The notes below the pieces were generated by a model. That model was given only the letters and a program-made list of their open reading frames with translations, ran no database searches and was not told the DNA's origin. Shown in pieces: positions 17,987-27,957 of a DNA stretch of 64,000 nt. This DNA comes from Agreia sp. PsM10 (GTDB lineage Bacteria; Actinomycetota; Actinomycetes; Actinomycetales; Microbacteriaceae), in the NCBI RefSeq assembly GCF_030433855.1, contig NZ_JARUXC010000003.1, forward strand, positions 186,001-250,000. The letters are read 5' to 3'. Made by a program: the position numbers and the translations under genes. Position 1 is the stretch's first letter. The number at the start of each line of letters is the position of its first letter.

Positions 17987-19528
17987 ATGCCACCGGTAGA
18001 AATCACTCCGGAATACAACCCGCTCAGAATCCCGTCCGACCGGCGGCTCAATCGAATCGCCGGCCCCAGCGGACTCGTCATCTTCGGCGTCACAGGCGAC
18101 CTGTCGCGCAAGAAGCTGATGCCGGCCGTCTACGACCTCGCCAACCGCGGTCTGCTTCCGCCGGGCTTCTCGCTGATCGGGTTCGCTCGCCGCGACTGGG
18201 AGGACCAGGACTTCGAGCGTGTCGTGCACGACGCCGTCAAGGAGTACGCGCGCACACCCTTCGACGAAGACGTGTGGCGCCAGCTCTCCGAAGGCATCCG
18301 GTTCGTGTCGGGCGAGTTCAGCGACGACGAGGCATTCGATCACCTCAAGGAGACGATCGACGCCCTTGACGCCGAGCGGGGCACGATGGGCAACTACGCG
18401 TTCTACCTCTCGGTGCCGCCGAAGGCGTTCCCCCTCGTGACCGAGCAGCTGCGCCGCTCGGGCCTGGCCCACCCCGAAGAAGGGCAGTGGCGCCGCGTCG
18501 TCATCGAGAAGCCGTTCGGCAGCGACCTGAAGACGGCGCGCGAACTGAACGACGTCGTCGAATCGGTCTTCGCTCCCGACTCGGTCTTCCGTATCGACCA
18601 CTACCTCGGCAAGGAGACGGTCCAGAACATTCTGGCCCTGCGCTTCGCCAACCAGCTCTACGAGCCCATCTGGAACTCGAACTACGTCGACCACGTGCAG
18701 ATCACCATGGCCGAGGACATCGGCGTCGGCGGTCGTGCCGGGTACTACGACGGCATCGGCGCCGCACGCGACGTCATCCAGAACCACCTGCTGCAGCTGC
18801 TCGCGCTCACGGCCATGGAGGAGCCCATCTCCTTCAACGCGTCCGACCTGCGCGCCGAGAAGGAGAAGGTGCTCGCCGCCATCCGGCTTCCGAAGGACCT
18901 TGCCAAGCACACCGCCCGCGGCCAGTACGCCGGCGGGTGGCAGGGCGGCGAGAAGGTCACCGGCTTCCTCGAGGAGGACGGCATGAACCCCGAATCCCTC
19001 ACCGAGACCTACGCGGCCATGCGGCTCGACATCGGAACCCGCCGCTGGGCGGGCGTTCCGTTCTATCTGCGCGCGGGCAAGCGCCTCGGCCGCCGGGTGA
19101 CGGAGATCGCCGTCGTGTTCAAGCGCGCTCCGCAGTATCTCTTCGCCGACAGCCAGACATCGGCGCTCGGCCAGAACGCGCTCGTGATCCGCGTACAGCC
19201 CGACGAGGGTGTGACCATCCGCTTCGGCTCCAAGGTTCCCGGTGCCGGCATGCAGGTGCGCGACGTGACCATGGACTTCGGCTACGGCCACGCCTTCACC
19301 GAGGCGAGCCCCGAGGCCTACGAGCGCCTCATCCTCGACGTGCTCCTCGGAGACCCGCCGCTGTTCCCCCGCCAGGAAGAGGTCGAACTCTCCTGGAAGA
19401 TCCTCGACCCGATCGAAGAGTTCTGGACCACCCAGGGACAGCCCGATCAATACCGCCCCGGAACCTGGGGCCCCGACTCAGCAGACGAGATGCTCGCCCG
19501 CGACGGAAGAACCTGGAGGCGGCCATGA
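17987..19528 (+). CDS. zwf: Glucose-6-phosphate 1-dehydrogenase
   Basis: Zwf oxidises glucose-6-phosphate with NADP, the entry to the oxidative pentose phosphate pathway. The 513-residue protein has the dinucleotide motif GVTGDLSRKKLMPA near residue 35, the substrate and active-site segment RIDHYLGKE, and VIEKPFGSD before it. ATG at 17987 is preceded by AAGGAG. The 252 bases before it hold the tal hairpin and no convincing gene, although pgi sits here in several related genomes. The stop overlaps the opcA start in an ATGA. Confidence 0.97.
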   Translation: MPPVEITPEYNPLRIPSDRRLNRIAGPSGLVIFGVTGDLSRKKLMPAVYDLANRGLLPPGFSLIGFARRDWEDQDFERVVHDAVKEYARTPFDEDVWRQLSEGIRFVSGEFSDDEAFDHLKETIDALDAERGTMGNYAFYLSVPPKAFPLVTEQLRRSGLAHPEEGQWRRVVIEKPFGSDLKTARELNDVVESVFAPDSVFRIDHYLGKETVQNILALRFANQLYEPIWNSNYVDHVQITMAEDIGVGGRAGYYDGIGAARDVIQNHLLQLLALTAMEEPISFNASDLRAEKEKVLAAIRLPKDLAKHTARGQYAGGWQGGEKVTGFLEEDGMNPESLTETYAAMRLDIGTRRWAGVPFYLRAGKRLGRRVTEIAVVFKRAPQYLFADSQTSALGQNALVIRVQPDEGVTIRFGSKVPGAGMQVRDVTMDFGYGHAFTEASPEAYERLILDVLLGDPPLFPRQEEVELSWKILDPIEEFWTTQGQPDQYRPGTWGPDSADEMLARDGRTWRRP

Positions 19529-20514
19529 TCGTCGATCTGCCCGATACCAACACAAGCAAGGTCTCGAAGGCCCTCGTCAAGATTCGCGAGGAGGGCGGCG
19601 CCGTCGCACTCGGTCGCGTGCTGACCCTGGTCATCCGAACGGCCCTGGGCCAGGAGGAGGACGCCATCGAGGCGGCCAACGACGCCTCTCGTGAGCACCC
19701 GATGCGCGTCATCGTCGTGTCGACCGATGCCGACGACGGCGTGAAGTCGGGCCGCGGCGCGAGACTGGATGCGCAGATCCGCGTGGGTGGCGACGCCGGC
19801 GCGAGCGAGGTCGTTCTGCTCAAGGCCTACGGCGCGGCGGCAAGCGACGAGGAAGGACTCGTCACGGGTCTGCTCCTGCCCGACGCCCCTGTCGTCGTGT
19901 GGTGGCCGGGCGATGCGCCCGAATCGCCGTCGACATCCGACCTCGGCCGGATCGCCCAGCGTCGCATCACCGACTCGTCGAACAGCAGCAACCCCAACGA
20001 GACGCTGCGTACACTGTCGCGGAACTACTCCCCCGGCGACACCGACTTCGCGTGGACGCGACTCACCCTCTGGCGTGCGCAGCTGGCCGCGGTGCTCGAC
20101 CAGCCGCCCTTCGAGCCCGTCGAGGCCATCGAGGTGTCGGGCGCGTCCGACTCCCCGTCGACCCTGCTGCTCGCAGCCTGGCTGCGTCACCAGCTCAAGG
20201 TGACGGTCGACTACGGAATCTCGTCGCGCGCCAACGGGTCCAGTGGAATCCACGGCGTCAAGCTCTCCCGTTCGTCGGGTGTCATCGAGCTCGAGCGCTC
20301 TGTTCCCAACGTGGCGACCCTGGTTCAGCCGAACCAGCCGCTGCACGACCTGGCACTCCCCCGTCGCTCGCTTCGCGACTGCCTGGCAGAGGAACTCCGC
20401 AGGCTCGACCCCGACGACCTCTACGGCGAGGTGCTCACGCAGGGCGTGCTCGAACTGGGCGAGCCCGGTCCCGAGTCCGCCTCGGCGTCGCAGACGACCA
20501 CAGAGGTGCGGTAG
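19525..20514 (+). CDS. opcA: Glucose-6-phosphate dehydrogenase assembly protein OpcA
   Basis: OpcA is required for activity of the multimeric glucose-6-phosphate dehydrogenase in cyanobacteria and actinobacteria. The 329-residue protein begins MIVDLPDTNTSKVSKALVK and contains the family segments GLLLPDAPVVVWWPGDAP and NYSPGDTDFAWTRLTLWR. ATG at 19525 overlaps the zwf stop and has GGAGG seven bases upstream; sequence upstream in the same frame is zwf read out of register. The coupling to zwf fits its role as an obligate partner. Confidence 0.95.
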   Translation: MIVDLPDTNTSKVSKALVKIREEGGAVALGRVLTLVIRTALGQEEDAIEAANDASREHPMRVIVVSTDADDGVKSGRGARLDAQIRVGGDAGASEVVLLKAYGAAASDEEGLVTGLLLPDAPVVVWWPGDAPESPSTSDLGRIAQRRITDSSNSSNPNETLRTLSRNYSPGDTDFAWTRLTLWRAQLAAVLDQPPFEPVEAIEVSGASDSPSTLLLAAWLRHQLKVTVDYGISSRANGSSGIHGVKLSRSSGVIELERSVPNVATLVQPNQPLHDLALPRRSLRDCLAEELRRLDPDDLYGEVLTQGVLELGEPGPESASASQTTTEVR

Positions 20515-20517
20515 GCC

Positions 20518-21288
20518 ATGACGAACGAACGCCGTGTGCTCATCCACCCCGACAAGGCCTCGCTGGCGGGCTCCGTGGCGGCGCGCTTCATCACGAAGAC
20601 CATCGACCTCCTCGAAGACCGCGACGCCGTGAACGTCGTCCTCACCGGAGGCTCCGTCGGCACGGCTGTGCTGGCGGCCATCAATGCGTCGCCGGCCAGG
20701 GACAGCGTCGACTGGAACAGGGTGAGCTTCTGGTGGGGTGACGAGCGGTTCGTCGCGCGGGACGATCCCGACCGCAACGAGTTGCAGGCGCGCGAGGCGC
20801 TGCTCGATCACATCGACGTTCCCGCCTCGCAGGTGCACCCGTTCCCGTCGACCGACGAGGTCGCCGATATCGATGAGGCCGCGGCCGTCTACGCGCTCGA
20901 ACTGCTCGAGGCCGGCGACGGAAGCGACTACCCGAAGTTCGACATCACCTTCCTCGGCGTCGGGCCGGACGGGCACATCGCCTCCCTGTTTCCGGGCCAG
21001 GATGCCGTGCGCGTGACCGACGCGACCGTCGTGGCCGTGCGGGAGTCGCCCAAGCCGCCGCCCCAGCGCCTCAGCCTCACGCTCCCGGTCATCCGTTCGT
21101 CGGATCGGATCTGGCTCGTCCTCGCCGGATCCGACAAGGCCTCGGCCCTCGGCCTCGCGCTGGCGGGTGCCAGCACCGACGAGGTACCGGTCGCTGGTGC
21201 TGAGGGCCGTCGGCGAACCGTGTTCTTCGTCGACAAGGACGCCGCGTCCGAGGTACCGGAGTACCTCATCACGCCGACCTACTACTGA
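20518..21288 (+). CDS. pgl: 6-phosphogluconolactonase
   Basis: Pgl hydrolyses 6-phosphogluconolactone, the product of Zwf. The 256-residue protein belongs to the glucosamine-6-phosphate isomerase-like superfamily. LTGGSVGTAVL, FWWGDERFV and LGVGPDGHIASLFPG are the three conserved loops that form the active site. It begins three bases after the opcA stop, completing zwf-opcA-pgl, and is followed by a strong bidirectional terminator. The next dehydrogenase (gnd) is not in this window. Confidence 0.95.
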   Translation: MTNERRVLIHPDKASLAGSVAARFITKTIDLLEDRDAVNVVLTGGSVGTAVLAAINASPARDSVDWNRVSFWWGDERFVARDDPDRNELQAREALLDHIDVPASQVHPFPSTDEVADIDEAAAVYALELLEAGDGSDYPKFDITFLGVGPDGHIASLFPGQDAVRVTDATVVAVRESPKPPPQRLSLTLPVIRSSDRIWLVLAGSDKASALGLALAGASTDEVPVAGAEGRRRTVFFVDKDAASEVPEYLITPTYY

Positions 21289-21301
21289 TCGGCACGATCG
21301 C

Positions 21302-21340
21302 ACGAAAAAGCCCCTCGGCTCGGCCGAGGGGCTTTTTCGT
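21302..21340. terminator. Bidirectional terminator between pgl and rbpA
   Basis: ACGAAAAAGCCCCTCGG and CCGAGGGGCTTTTTCGT form a perfect 17-base stem around a five-base loop. The A and T runs give a classical intrinsic terminator in both directions, serving the convergent pgl and rbpA genes. Confidence 0.95.
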
Positions 21341-21360
21341 CGAATGCGTGCGAGCGACGG

Positions 21361-21723
21361 CTAGGCGGTCGCCGTGCCCCGCCGTGCGCGGAGCTGGGTC
21401 AGCGCGTCTTCGAGAAGCTGCGCGGCCTCCTCCTCGGTGCGGCGTTCCTTGACGTAGGCGAGGTGCGTCTTGTAGGGCTCGAGCTTCACGACCGACGGAG
21501 GATTCTCTTTGTCGCGACCAGCGGGAAGACCGGAGGACGGGCAGTCGATCGTCTCGGGGATCTCGTCTTCGGGCAGCGTCGCCGCGAAGTACTTGACCGT
21601 CTCGTTGCCCAGGGCGTCCCAGTAGGAGACCTTGATTCGATCGGCGTGGAAGCCCCGATCCTGCTCGCCCATCGGGCCTGCGCCCACCCGTGACCCGCGA
21701 ATTGCACTGCCGCCTGAAGCCAT
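21361..21723 (-). CDS. rbpA: RNA polymerase-binding protein RbpA
   Basis: RbpA is an actinobacterial transcription factor that binds the principal sigma factor and stabilises the open promoter complex. The 120-residue protein begins MASGGSAIRGSRVGAGPMGE, the basic linker typical of RbpA, followed by the core domain (YWDALGNETVKYFA) and the sigma-interacting helix with KTHLAYVKERR near the end. Only one cysteine (IDCPSSG) is present, so the zinc site seen in Streptomyces RbpA is absent. ATG at 21723 has TAGGAGT upstream; an open frame to 21792 runs into secG and is not used. Confidence 0.94.
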   Translation of the reverse strand: MASGGSAIRGSRVGAGPMGEQDRGFHADRIKVSYWDALGNETVKYFAATLPEDEIPETIDCPSSGLPAGRDKENPPSVVKLEPYKTHLAYVKERRTEEEAAQLLEDALTQLRARRGTATA

Positions 21724-21734
21724 TGCCGATACTC

Positions 21735-21986
21735 CTAGATTCCGGTGTCGAATTTGGTGATGAGACCGAGCACGACGATGCACACGACCCACACGAGTCC
21801 GAGGATCACCGTGATGCGGTTGAGGTTGCGCTCCGCGACCCCGGATGCACCGAGGTTGGATGTGACGCCGCCGCCGAACATGTCGGACAGGCCTCCGCCG
21901 CGACCGCGGTGGAGAAGAATGAGGAGGGTCAGAAGGAGGCTCGTGATACCGAGCAGCACCTGTAGAACGACCTGAAGGATCTGCAC
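21735..21986 (-). CDS. secG: SecG, protein translocase subunit
   Basis: SecG is the small membrane partner of SecYE. The 83-residue protein has two hydrophobic segments (QVVLQVLLGITSLLLTLLILL and RITVILGLVWVVCIVVLGL) separated by the glycine-rich loop HRGRGGGLSDMFGGG, the family hallmark. GTG at 21986 has GAGAGG upstream and gives MQILQVV. It lies between tpiA and rbpA, as in many actinobacteria where secG ends the gap-pgk-tpiA cluster, but a hairpin after tpiA suggests it also has its own promoter. Confidence 0.94.
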   Translation of the reverse strand: MQILQVVLQVLLGITSLLLTLLILLHRGRGGGLSDMFGGGVTSNLGASGVAERNLNRITVILGLVWVVCIVVLGLITKFDTGI

Positions 21987-22091
21987 GAATTGCCTCTCAA
22001 GAATGATGGCCGACCGGTGTGAAGCCAGACCAACGTCAATTATACCTGTATGCGTCCGATGACACGCACCATGACTGCAGCGGTACACGAA

Positions 22092-22116
22092 AGGCCGACC
22101 CGAGACGGGTCGGCCT
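22092..22116 (-). terminator. Terminator after tpiA
   Basis: AGGCCGACCCG and CGGGTCGGCCT form a perfect 11-base stem with a three-base loop. On the minus strand it follows the tpiA stop by a dozen bases and is followed by TTTC. It separates the glycolytic operon from secG. Confidence 0.8.
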
Positions 22117-22128
22117 CTCGCACTGCTA

Positions 22129-22914
22129 TTAGAACGCGTGCTTCTGGTACCGGATGATGCTGGCGAACTCCGTCAGGTCGAGACTCGCGCCGCCGACCAG
22201 GGCCCCGTCGACGTTGGGCTGCTTCATGAAGCCGCCGATGTTCGTCGACTTGACCGATCCGCCGTAGAGGATGCGCGTCTTCGCCGCGACATCGGAGCCC
22301 AGGGTGGATTCGAGCACGGCGCGAAGTGCGGCGCAGACCGCTTCTGCCTGCTCGGGTGTCGCCGCCTGGCCTGAGCCGATCGCCCAGACGGGCTCGTACG
22401 CGACGACGATATCCGATGCGGACTGCACCGATGAGAGCGCGGCCGTCAACTGGGCGACAGGCACGGCACTGGGGCCGTGCTTCTCGAGGTCTTCGGCCGT
22501 CTCGCCGACGCAGACGATCGGAACGAGACCGTTCGAGATCGCGGCCGCCGTCTTCGCGGCCACGACGTCGTCGGTCTCGGCGTGGAGAGTGCGTCGCTCC
22601 GAGTGACCGATGATGACGTAGCGGCAGTCGAGCTGCTTGAGGAACGCACCCGAGATCTCGCCCGTGTAGGCGCCACTCGCGTGCTGGGAGACGTCTTGCG
22701 CACCGTAGGCGAGCTCGAGCTTGTCTGCCGAGATGAGGGTCTGCACGCTGCGCAGGTCGGTGAACGGCGGGAAGATCGCCGCCTCGACGTCGGCGAAGTT
22801 GTGCCCGGCGTCCTTCAGGCTCCATGCGAGCTTCTGCACGAATGCGATCGCCTGCAGGTGGTCGAGGTTCATCTTCCAATTGCCCGCGATGAGCGGCGTT
22901 CTGTTGACTACCAT
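22129..22914 (-). CDS. tpiA: Triose-phosphate isomerase
   Basis: TpiA interconverts dihydroxyacetone phosphate and glyceraldehyde-3-phosphate. In the 261-residue protein the substrate lysine is in GNWKMN near residue 13, the electrophilic histidine in VIIGHSERR, and the catalytic glutamate in VAYEPVWAIGSG; the phosphate-binding GGSVKSTN and VGGASL follow. Its start overlaps the pgk stop by seven bases, so it is translationally coupled. Confidence 0.97.
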   Translation of the reverse strand: MVVNRTPLIAGNWKMNLDHLQAIAFVQKLAWSLKDAGHNFADVEAAIFPPFTDLRSVQTLISADKLELAYGAQDVSQHASGAYTGEISGAFLKQLDCRYVIIGHSERRTLHAETDDVVAAKTAAAISNGLVPIVCVGETAEDLEKHGPSAVPVAQLTAALSSVQSASDIVVAYEPVWAIGSGQAATPEQAEAVCAALRAVLESTLGSDVAAKTRILYGGSVKSTNIGGFMKQPNVDGALVGGASLDLTEFASIIRYQKHAF

Positions 22915-24119
22915 CCGAGGACCTCCAGTCCGGGCAGGCGTTTGCCTTCGAGGAATTCGAGGCTTGCTCCACCGCCAGTTGAAATGTGACCGAACTGCTC
23001 GTCGGTGAAGCCGAGGGCTCGTACGGCGGCTGCCGAGTCTCCTCCGCCGACCACACCGAGCCCGTCGACGCGGGTCAGCGCATCGGCGACGGCACGAGTG
23101 CCCTCGGCGAACGGTGCGAGCTCGAAGACGCCCATCGGTCCGTTCCAGAACACGGTCTTGGATTCCGCGATGATGCGCGCGAACTCGGCGCCGGTCTCTG
23201 GGCCGATGTCGAGCCCGAGTCCGCTCTGGCCGAACGGCGTCTCTTCGATGGTCTCGGCGCTCGTGACGGTGTGCTCGGCGTCGGCACCGAACTTCGATGC
23301 GACCACCACGTCTGTCGGCAGCACGATGCGCACTCCGCGCTCGGTCGCCTCGGCCAGGTACCCCTTGACCGTCTCGATCTGGTCGGCCTCGAGGAGGCTC
23401 CCGCCGACGCGGAAGCCCTGTGCCGCGAGGAACGTGAAGAGCATCCCTCCGCCGATGAGCAGTGTGTCCACCTTCGGAAGAAGGTGTCCGATCACGCCGA
23501 GCTTGTCTGAGACCTTGGAGCCGCCGAGGACGACCGTGTAGGGCCGTTCGGGCTTCTCGGTGAGTCTCTCGAGCACGTCGAGCTCGGCGGCGATGAGAAG
23601 CCCCGCAGCGCTCGGGAGCGCGGATGCGAGTTCGTAGACGCTCGCCTGCTTGCGATGCACGACGCCGAACCCGTCGGAGACGAATGCGTCTCCGAACGAG
23701 GCGAGCCGTGCGGCGAAAGCCGATCGCTCGTCGGCGCTCTTGCTCGTCTCCTCGGCGTTGAACCGCAGGTTCTCGAGAAGAGCGACGTCGCCGTCGGCCA
23801 GAGCCTCGACTGCCTGCTGTGCGCTCGCGCCCACGGTGTCTTCGGCGAAGGCCACAGGCTTGTCGAGGAGTTCGGACAGGCGCTCGGCGACGGGCCGCAG
23901 GCTGTACTGGGGATCGGGTGAACCGTCTGGCCGCCCGAGGTGGCTGATGAGGATCACTCGTGCGCCCTGATCGACCAGGGCGTTGATGGTTGCCAGAGAC
24001 GCTCGAACGCGCCCGTCGTCGGTGATGACCCCGTTTTTCAACGGAACATTGAGGTCACACCGAACGAGGACGCGTTTTCCCGTGAGGGAGCCGAGCGAAT
24101 CCAGAGTGCGCAGAGTCAC
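22908..24119 (-). CDS. pgk: Phosphoglycerate kinase
   Basis: Pgk transfers phosphate from 1,3-bisphosphoglycerate to ADP. The 403-residue protein has RCDLNVPLK, SHLGRPDG, LLENLRF and SDGFGVVHRKQASV in the substrate domain and LGGSKVSDK, GPMGVFE and GGGDSAAAV in the nucleotide domain. In most orthologs the second of these reads DAFGxAHR; here GFGVVHR is used, a conservative variant. GTG at 24119 starts the gene 15 bases after gap, within the gap-pgk-tpiA operon. Confidence 0.97.
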   Translation of the reverse strand: MTLRTLDSLGSLTGKRVLVRCDLNVPLKNGVITDDGRVRASLATINALVDQGARVILISHLGRPDGSPDPQYSLRPVAERLSELLDKPVAFAEDTVGASAQQAVEALADGDVALLENLRFNAEETSKSADERSAFAARLASFGDAFVSDGFGVVHRKQASVYELASALPSAAGLLIAAELDVLERLTEKPERPYTVVLGGSKVSDKLGVIGHLLPKVDTLLIGGGMLFTFLAAQGFRVGGSLLEADQIETVKGYLAEATERGVRIVLPTDVVVASKFGADAEHTVTSAETIEETPFGQSGLGLDIGPETGAEFARIIAESKTVFWNGPMGVFELAPFAEGTRAVADALTRVDGLGVVGGGDSAAAVRALGFTDEQFGHISTGGGASLEFLEGKRLPGLEVLGW

Positions 24120-24134
24120 AGTGGATTCCTCGTA

Positions 24135-25860
<1,726 letters not shown>

Positions 25861-25988
25861 TGATATCTCCTCGAATAAGGCGCCGCGCCGAGTACCGGGG
25901 CGGCTGTGAGTGACCTGATCAGTCTACTGAGGTCAACGGACAGCGCCCTGAAAACTTCCTGACGCCGGCCGATTGGTCGGTATGGATG

Positions 25989-26966
25989 TCAGTCGTCGAG
26001 GTCCGGTGGCAGGTTCGCGTCGGTGCCGGGGATGCCGAGGTCGCTCGCCTGCTTGTCGGCCATCGCGAGGAGGCGGCGGATGCGGCCGGCGATCGCGTCC
26101 TTGGTCATCGGAGGATCGGCGTGGTGTCCGAGCTCGTCGAGGCTGGAGTCGCGGAAGTTCAGCCGCAGGTCGCCGGCGTACTTCAGGTGCGGGGGAACAT
26201 CCGGCCCCAGGATCTCGAGCGCCCGCTCGACCCGCGAGCACGCGGCGACGGCGGCCTGCGCCGAGCGGCGGAGGTTCGCATCGTCGAAGTTGACCAGCCT
26301 GTTGGCCGTGGCCCGCACCTCGCGGCGCTGGCGCAGGTCCTCCCACCGGGAGACCGCGTCGGCGGCGCCCATGAGGGAGAGCATGCGCGCGATGGCCTCG
26401 CCATCGCGGATCACGACGCGGTGCACTCCCCTGACCTCACGGGCCTTCGCCTGCACGTGGAGTCGGGCCGCCGCACCGACGAGGGCCATGGCCGATTCGT
26501 TGCCGGGGCAGGTGATCTCGAGGGCGGCGGAGCGGCCGGGATCGGTCAGGGTTCCGTTCGCCAGGAACGCCCCCCGCCAGACCGCGGACAGCTCCTCCTG
26601 GGAACCCGTGGTCAGGCGGTTCGGAAGTCCGCGGATCGGCCGGCGGCGGGCGTCGAGCAGGCCCGTCTGCCGGGCGAGGGTCTCTCCGCCGTCGATGACT
26701 CTGACGAGATATGTGCCGGTGCGCTTGGCGCCCGACGCGGAGACGTGGGAGACCTCTCCGCGAATGCCGTACAACTCGGCCAGGTCGCGCCGTACGCGCT
26801 TGACGAGCTCGGGGGTGTCGAGCTCCGACTCGATGGCGATGCGGTTCGAGATGAGGTGCAGTCCTCCGGAGAAGCGGAGGATCGTGGCCAGTTCGGCGGC
26901 CCGGAGGGTCGTCTTCTTGGCGACGACACGGGTCAGTTCTTCTTTGACATCGGCGGTGAGGGCCAA
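25989..26966 (-). CDS. whiA: WhiA, sporulation/cell-division transcription factor homolog
   Basis: WhiA joins a LAGLIDADG homing-endonuclease-like domain to a carboxyl-terminal helix-turn-helix; in Streptomyces it acts with WhiB on division genes, and it is conserved in non-sporulating actinobacteria. The 325-residue protein begins [14 protein letters not shown] and shows [31 protein letters not shown] and the helix-turn-helix segment [21 protein letters not shown] onward. The start is TTG at 26966, which matches the usual family amino terminus. It follows rapZ by 72 bases with no yvcK between them. Confidence 0.95.
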   Translation of the reverse strand: MALTADVKEELTRVVAKKTTLRAAELATILRFSGGLHLISNRIAIESELDTPELVKRVRRDLAELYGIRGEVSHVSASGAKRTGTYLVRVIDGGETLARQTGLLDARRRPIRGLPNRLTTGSQEELSAVWRGAFLANGTLTDPGRSAALEITCPGNESAMALVGAAARLHVQAKAREVRGVHRVVIRDGEAIARMLSLMGAADAVSRWEDLRQRREVRATANRLVNFDDANLRRSAQAAVAACSRVERALEILGPDVPPHLKYAGDLRLNFRDSSLDELGHHADPPMTKDAIAGRIRRLLAMADKQASDLGIPGTDANLPPDLDD

Positions 26967-27038
26967 TCTCTATCCATTCGTTCGTGCGGCGGTCTCCGGC
27001 GGCGGTGCTTGTGGCACCCGGGGCGGAGGCTGCCGGTG

Positions 27039-27914
27039 TTATTCGCGACCGAGGTCGCGGTGCTTGACGTTGACGACGACGCCCGGGTAGGTGGCGAGTC
27101 GGGATGCGAGTGCCCGTGTGAGCGCGACGGAACGGTGCTTGCCGCCCGTGCACCCGATGGCCATGGTCGCGTGTCTCTTGTTCTCGCGCTGGTAACCGGC
27201 GAGCACGGGTTTGAGGGAGGCCGCATAGGCCTCGAGGAATTCGCTCGCTCCGTCTTGCGTGAGGACGTAGTCGCTGACCTCGGGGTCGAGCCCGGTGTGG
27301 GCCCGCAGCTCGGGGATCCAGAAGGGGTTCGGGAGGAAGCGCGCGTCGGCGATCGAATCGACGTCGGTGGGCGTGCCGTACTTGAAGCCGAAACTCATCA
27401 AGGTGACCTGCACGCCGGGAGTATCGGTGTTCGAGAAGCCTTCCGCGATGCGGGTGGCGAGCTGGTGGATGTTCAGATCCGACGTGTCGATGACCATGTC
27501 GCTGGACTCGCGGATGGGGTGCAGCCGTACCCGTTCGCGCTCGATGCCGTCGAGGAGCGTGCCGTCGCCCTGAAGCGGATGCGGGCGTCTCACCTGTTCG
27601 AATCGCCGCACGAGCGCCGAATCGGTGGCCTCGAGAAACAGAACGCGGAGCTGGCTGCCGGCCCGGAGGGAGTGGATGATCTCCTGGAGGTCTCCGAAGA
27701 AGTCGCGGCCCCTCACATCGACCACGGCGGCGATGCGGGGAAGAGTCGATCCCGCCTTCTCGGCGAGATCGACGAGGGGTCGCAGCATCTGCGGCGGCAG
27801 GTTGTCGACGACGTACCAGCCCAGGTCTTCGAGCGCGTTGGCGACCGTGGACCGGCCGGCCCCCGACATCCCGGTGACAATCAGCACCTCTTGGGGAAGT
27901 GGAGCGTCGGTCAT
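27039..27914 (-). CDS. rapZ: RapZ family nucleotide-binding protein
   Basis: RapZ-family proteins bind nucleotides; in E. coli RapZ controls glmS through small RNAs, but in actinobacteria the role is not established. The 291-residue protein has a Walker A GMSGAGRST near residue 15, the DNLPP motif, and the carboxyl-terminal domain with FGFKYG and GCTGGKHRSV. ATG at 27914 is chosen because MTDAPLPQEVLIVTG matches the family start; the open frame further upstream is part of uvrC in another register. It lies 43 bases after uvrC. Confidence 0.94.
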   Translation of the reverse strand: MTDAPLPQEVLIVTGMSGAGRSTVANALEDLGWYVVDNLPPQMLRPLVDLAEKAGSTLPRIAAVVDVRGRDFFGDLQEIIHSLRAGSQLRVLFLEATDSALVRRFEQVRRPHPLQGDGTLLDGIERERVRLHPIRESSDMVIDTSDLNIHQLATRIAEGFSNTDTPGVQVTLMSFGFKYGTPTDVDSIADARFLPNPFWIPELRAHTGLDPEVSDYVLTQDGASEFLEAYAASLKPVLAGYQRENKRHATMAIGCTGGKHRSVALTRALASRLATYPGVVVNVKHRDLGRE

Positions 27915-27957
27915 GGGTTCGCCTTCGTGAGGAGTGCCGTCGGGGTGAACGTCCAGC

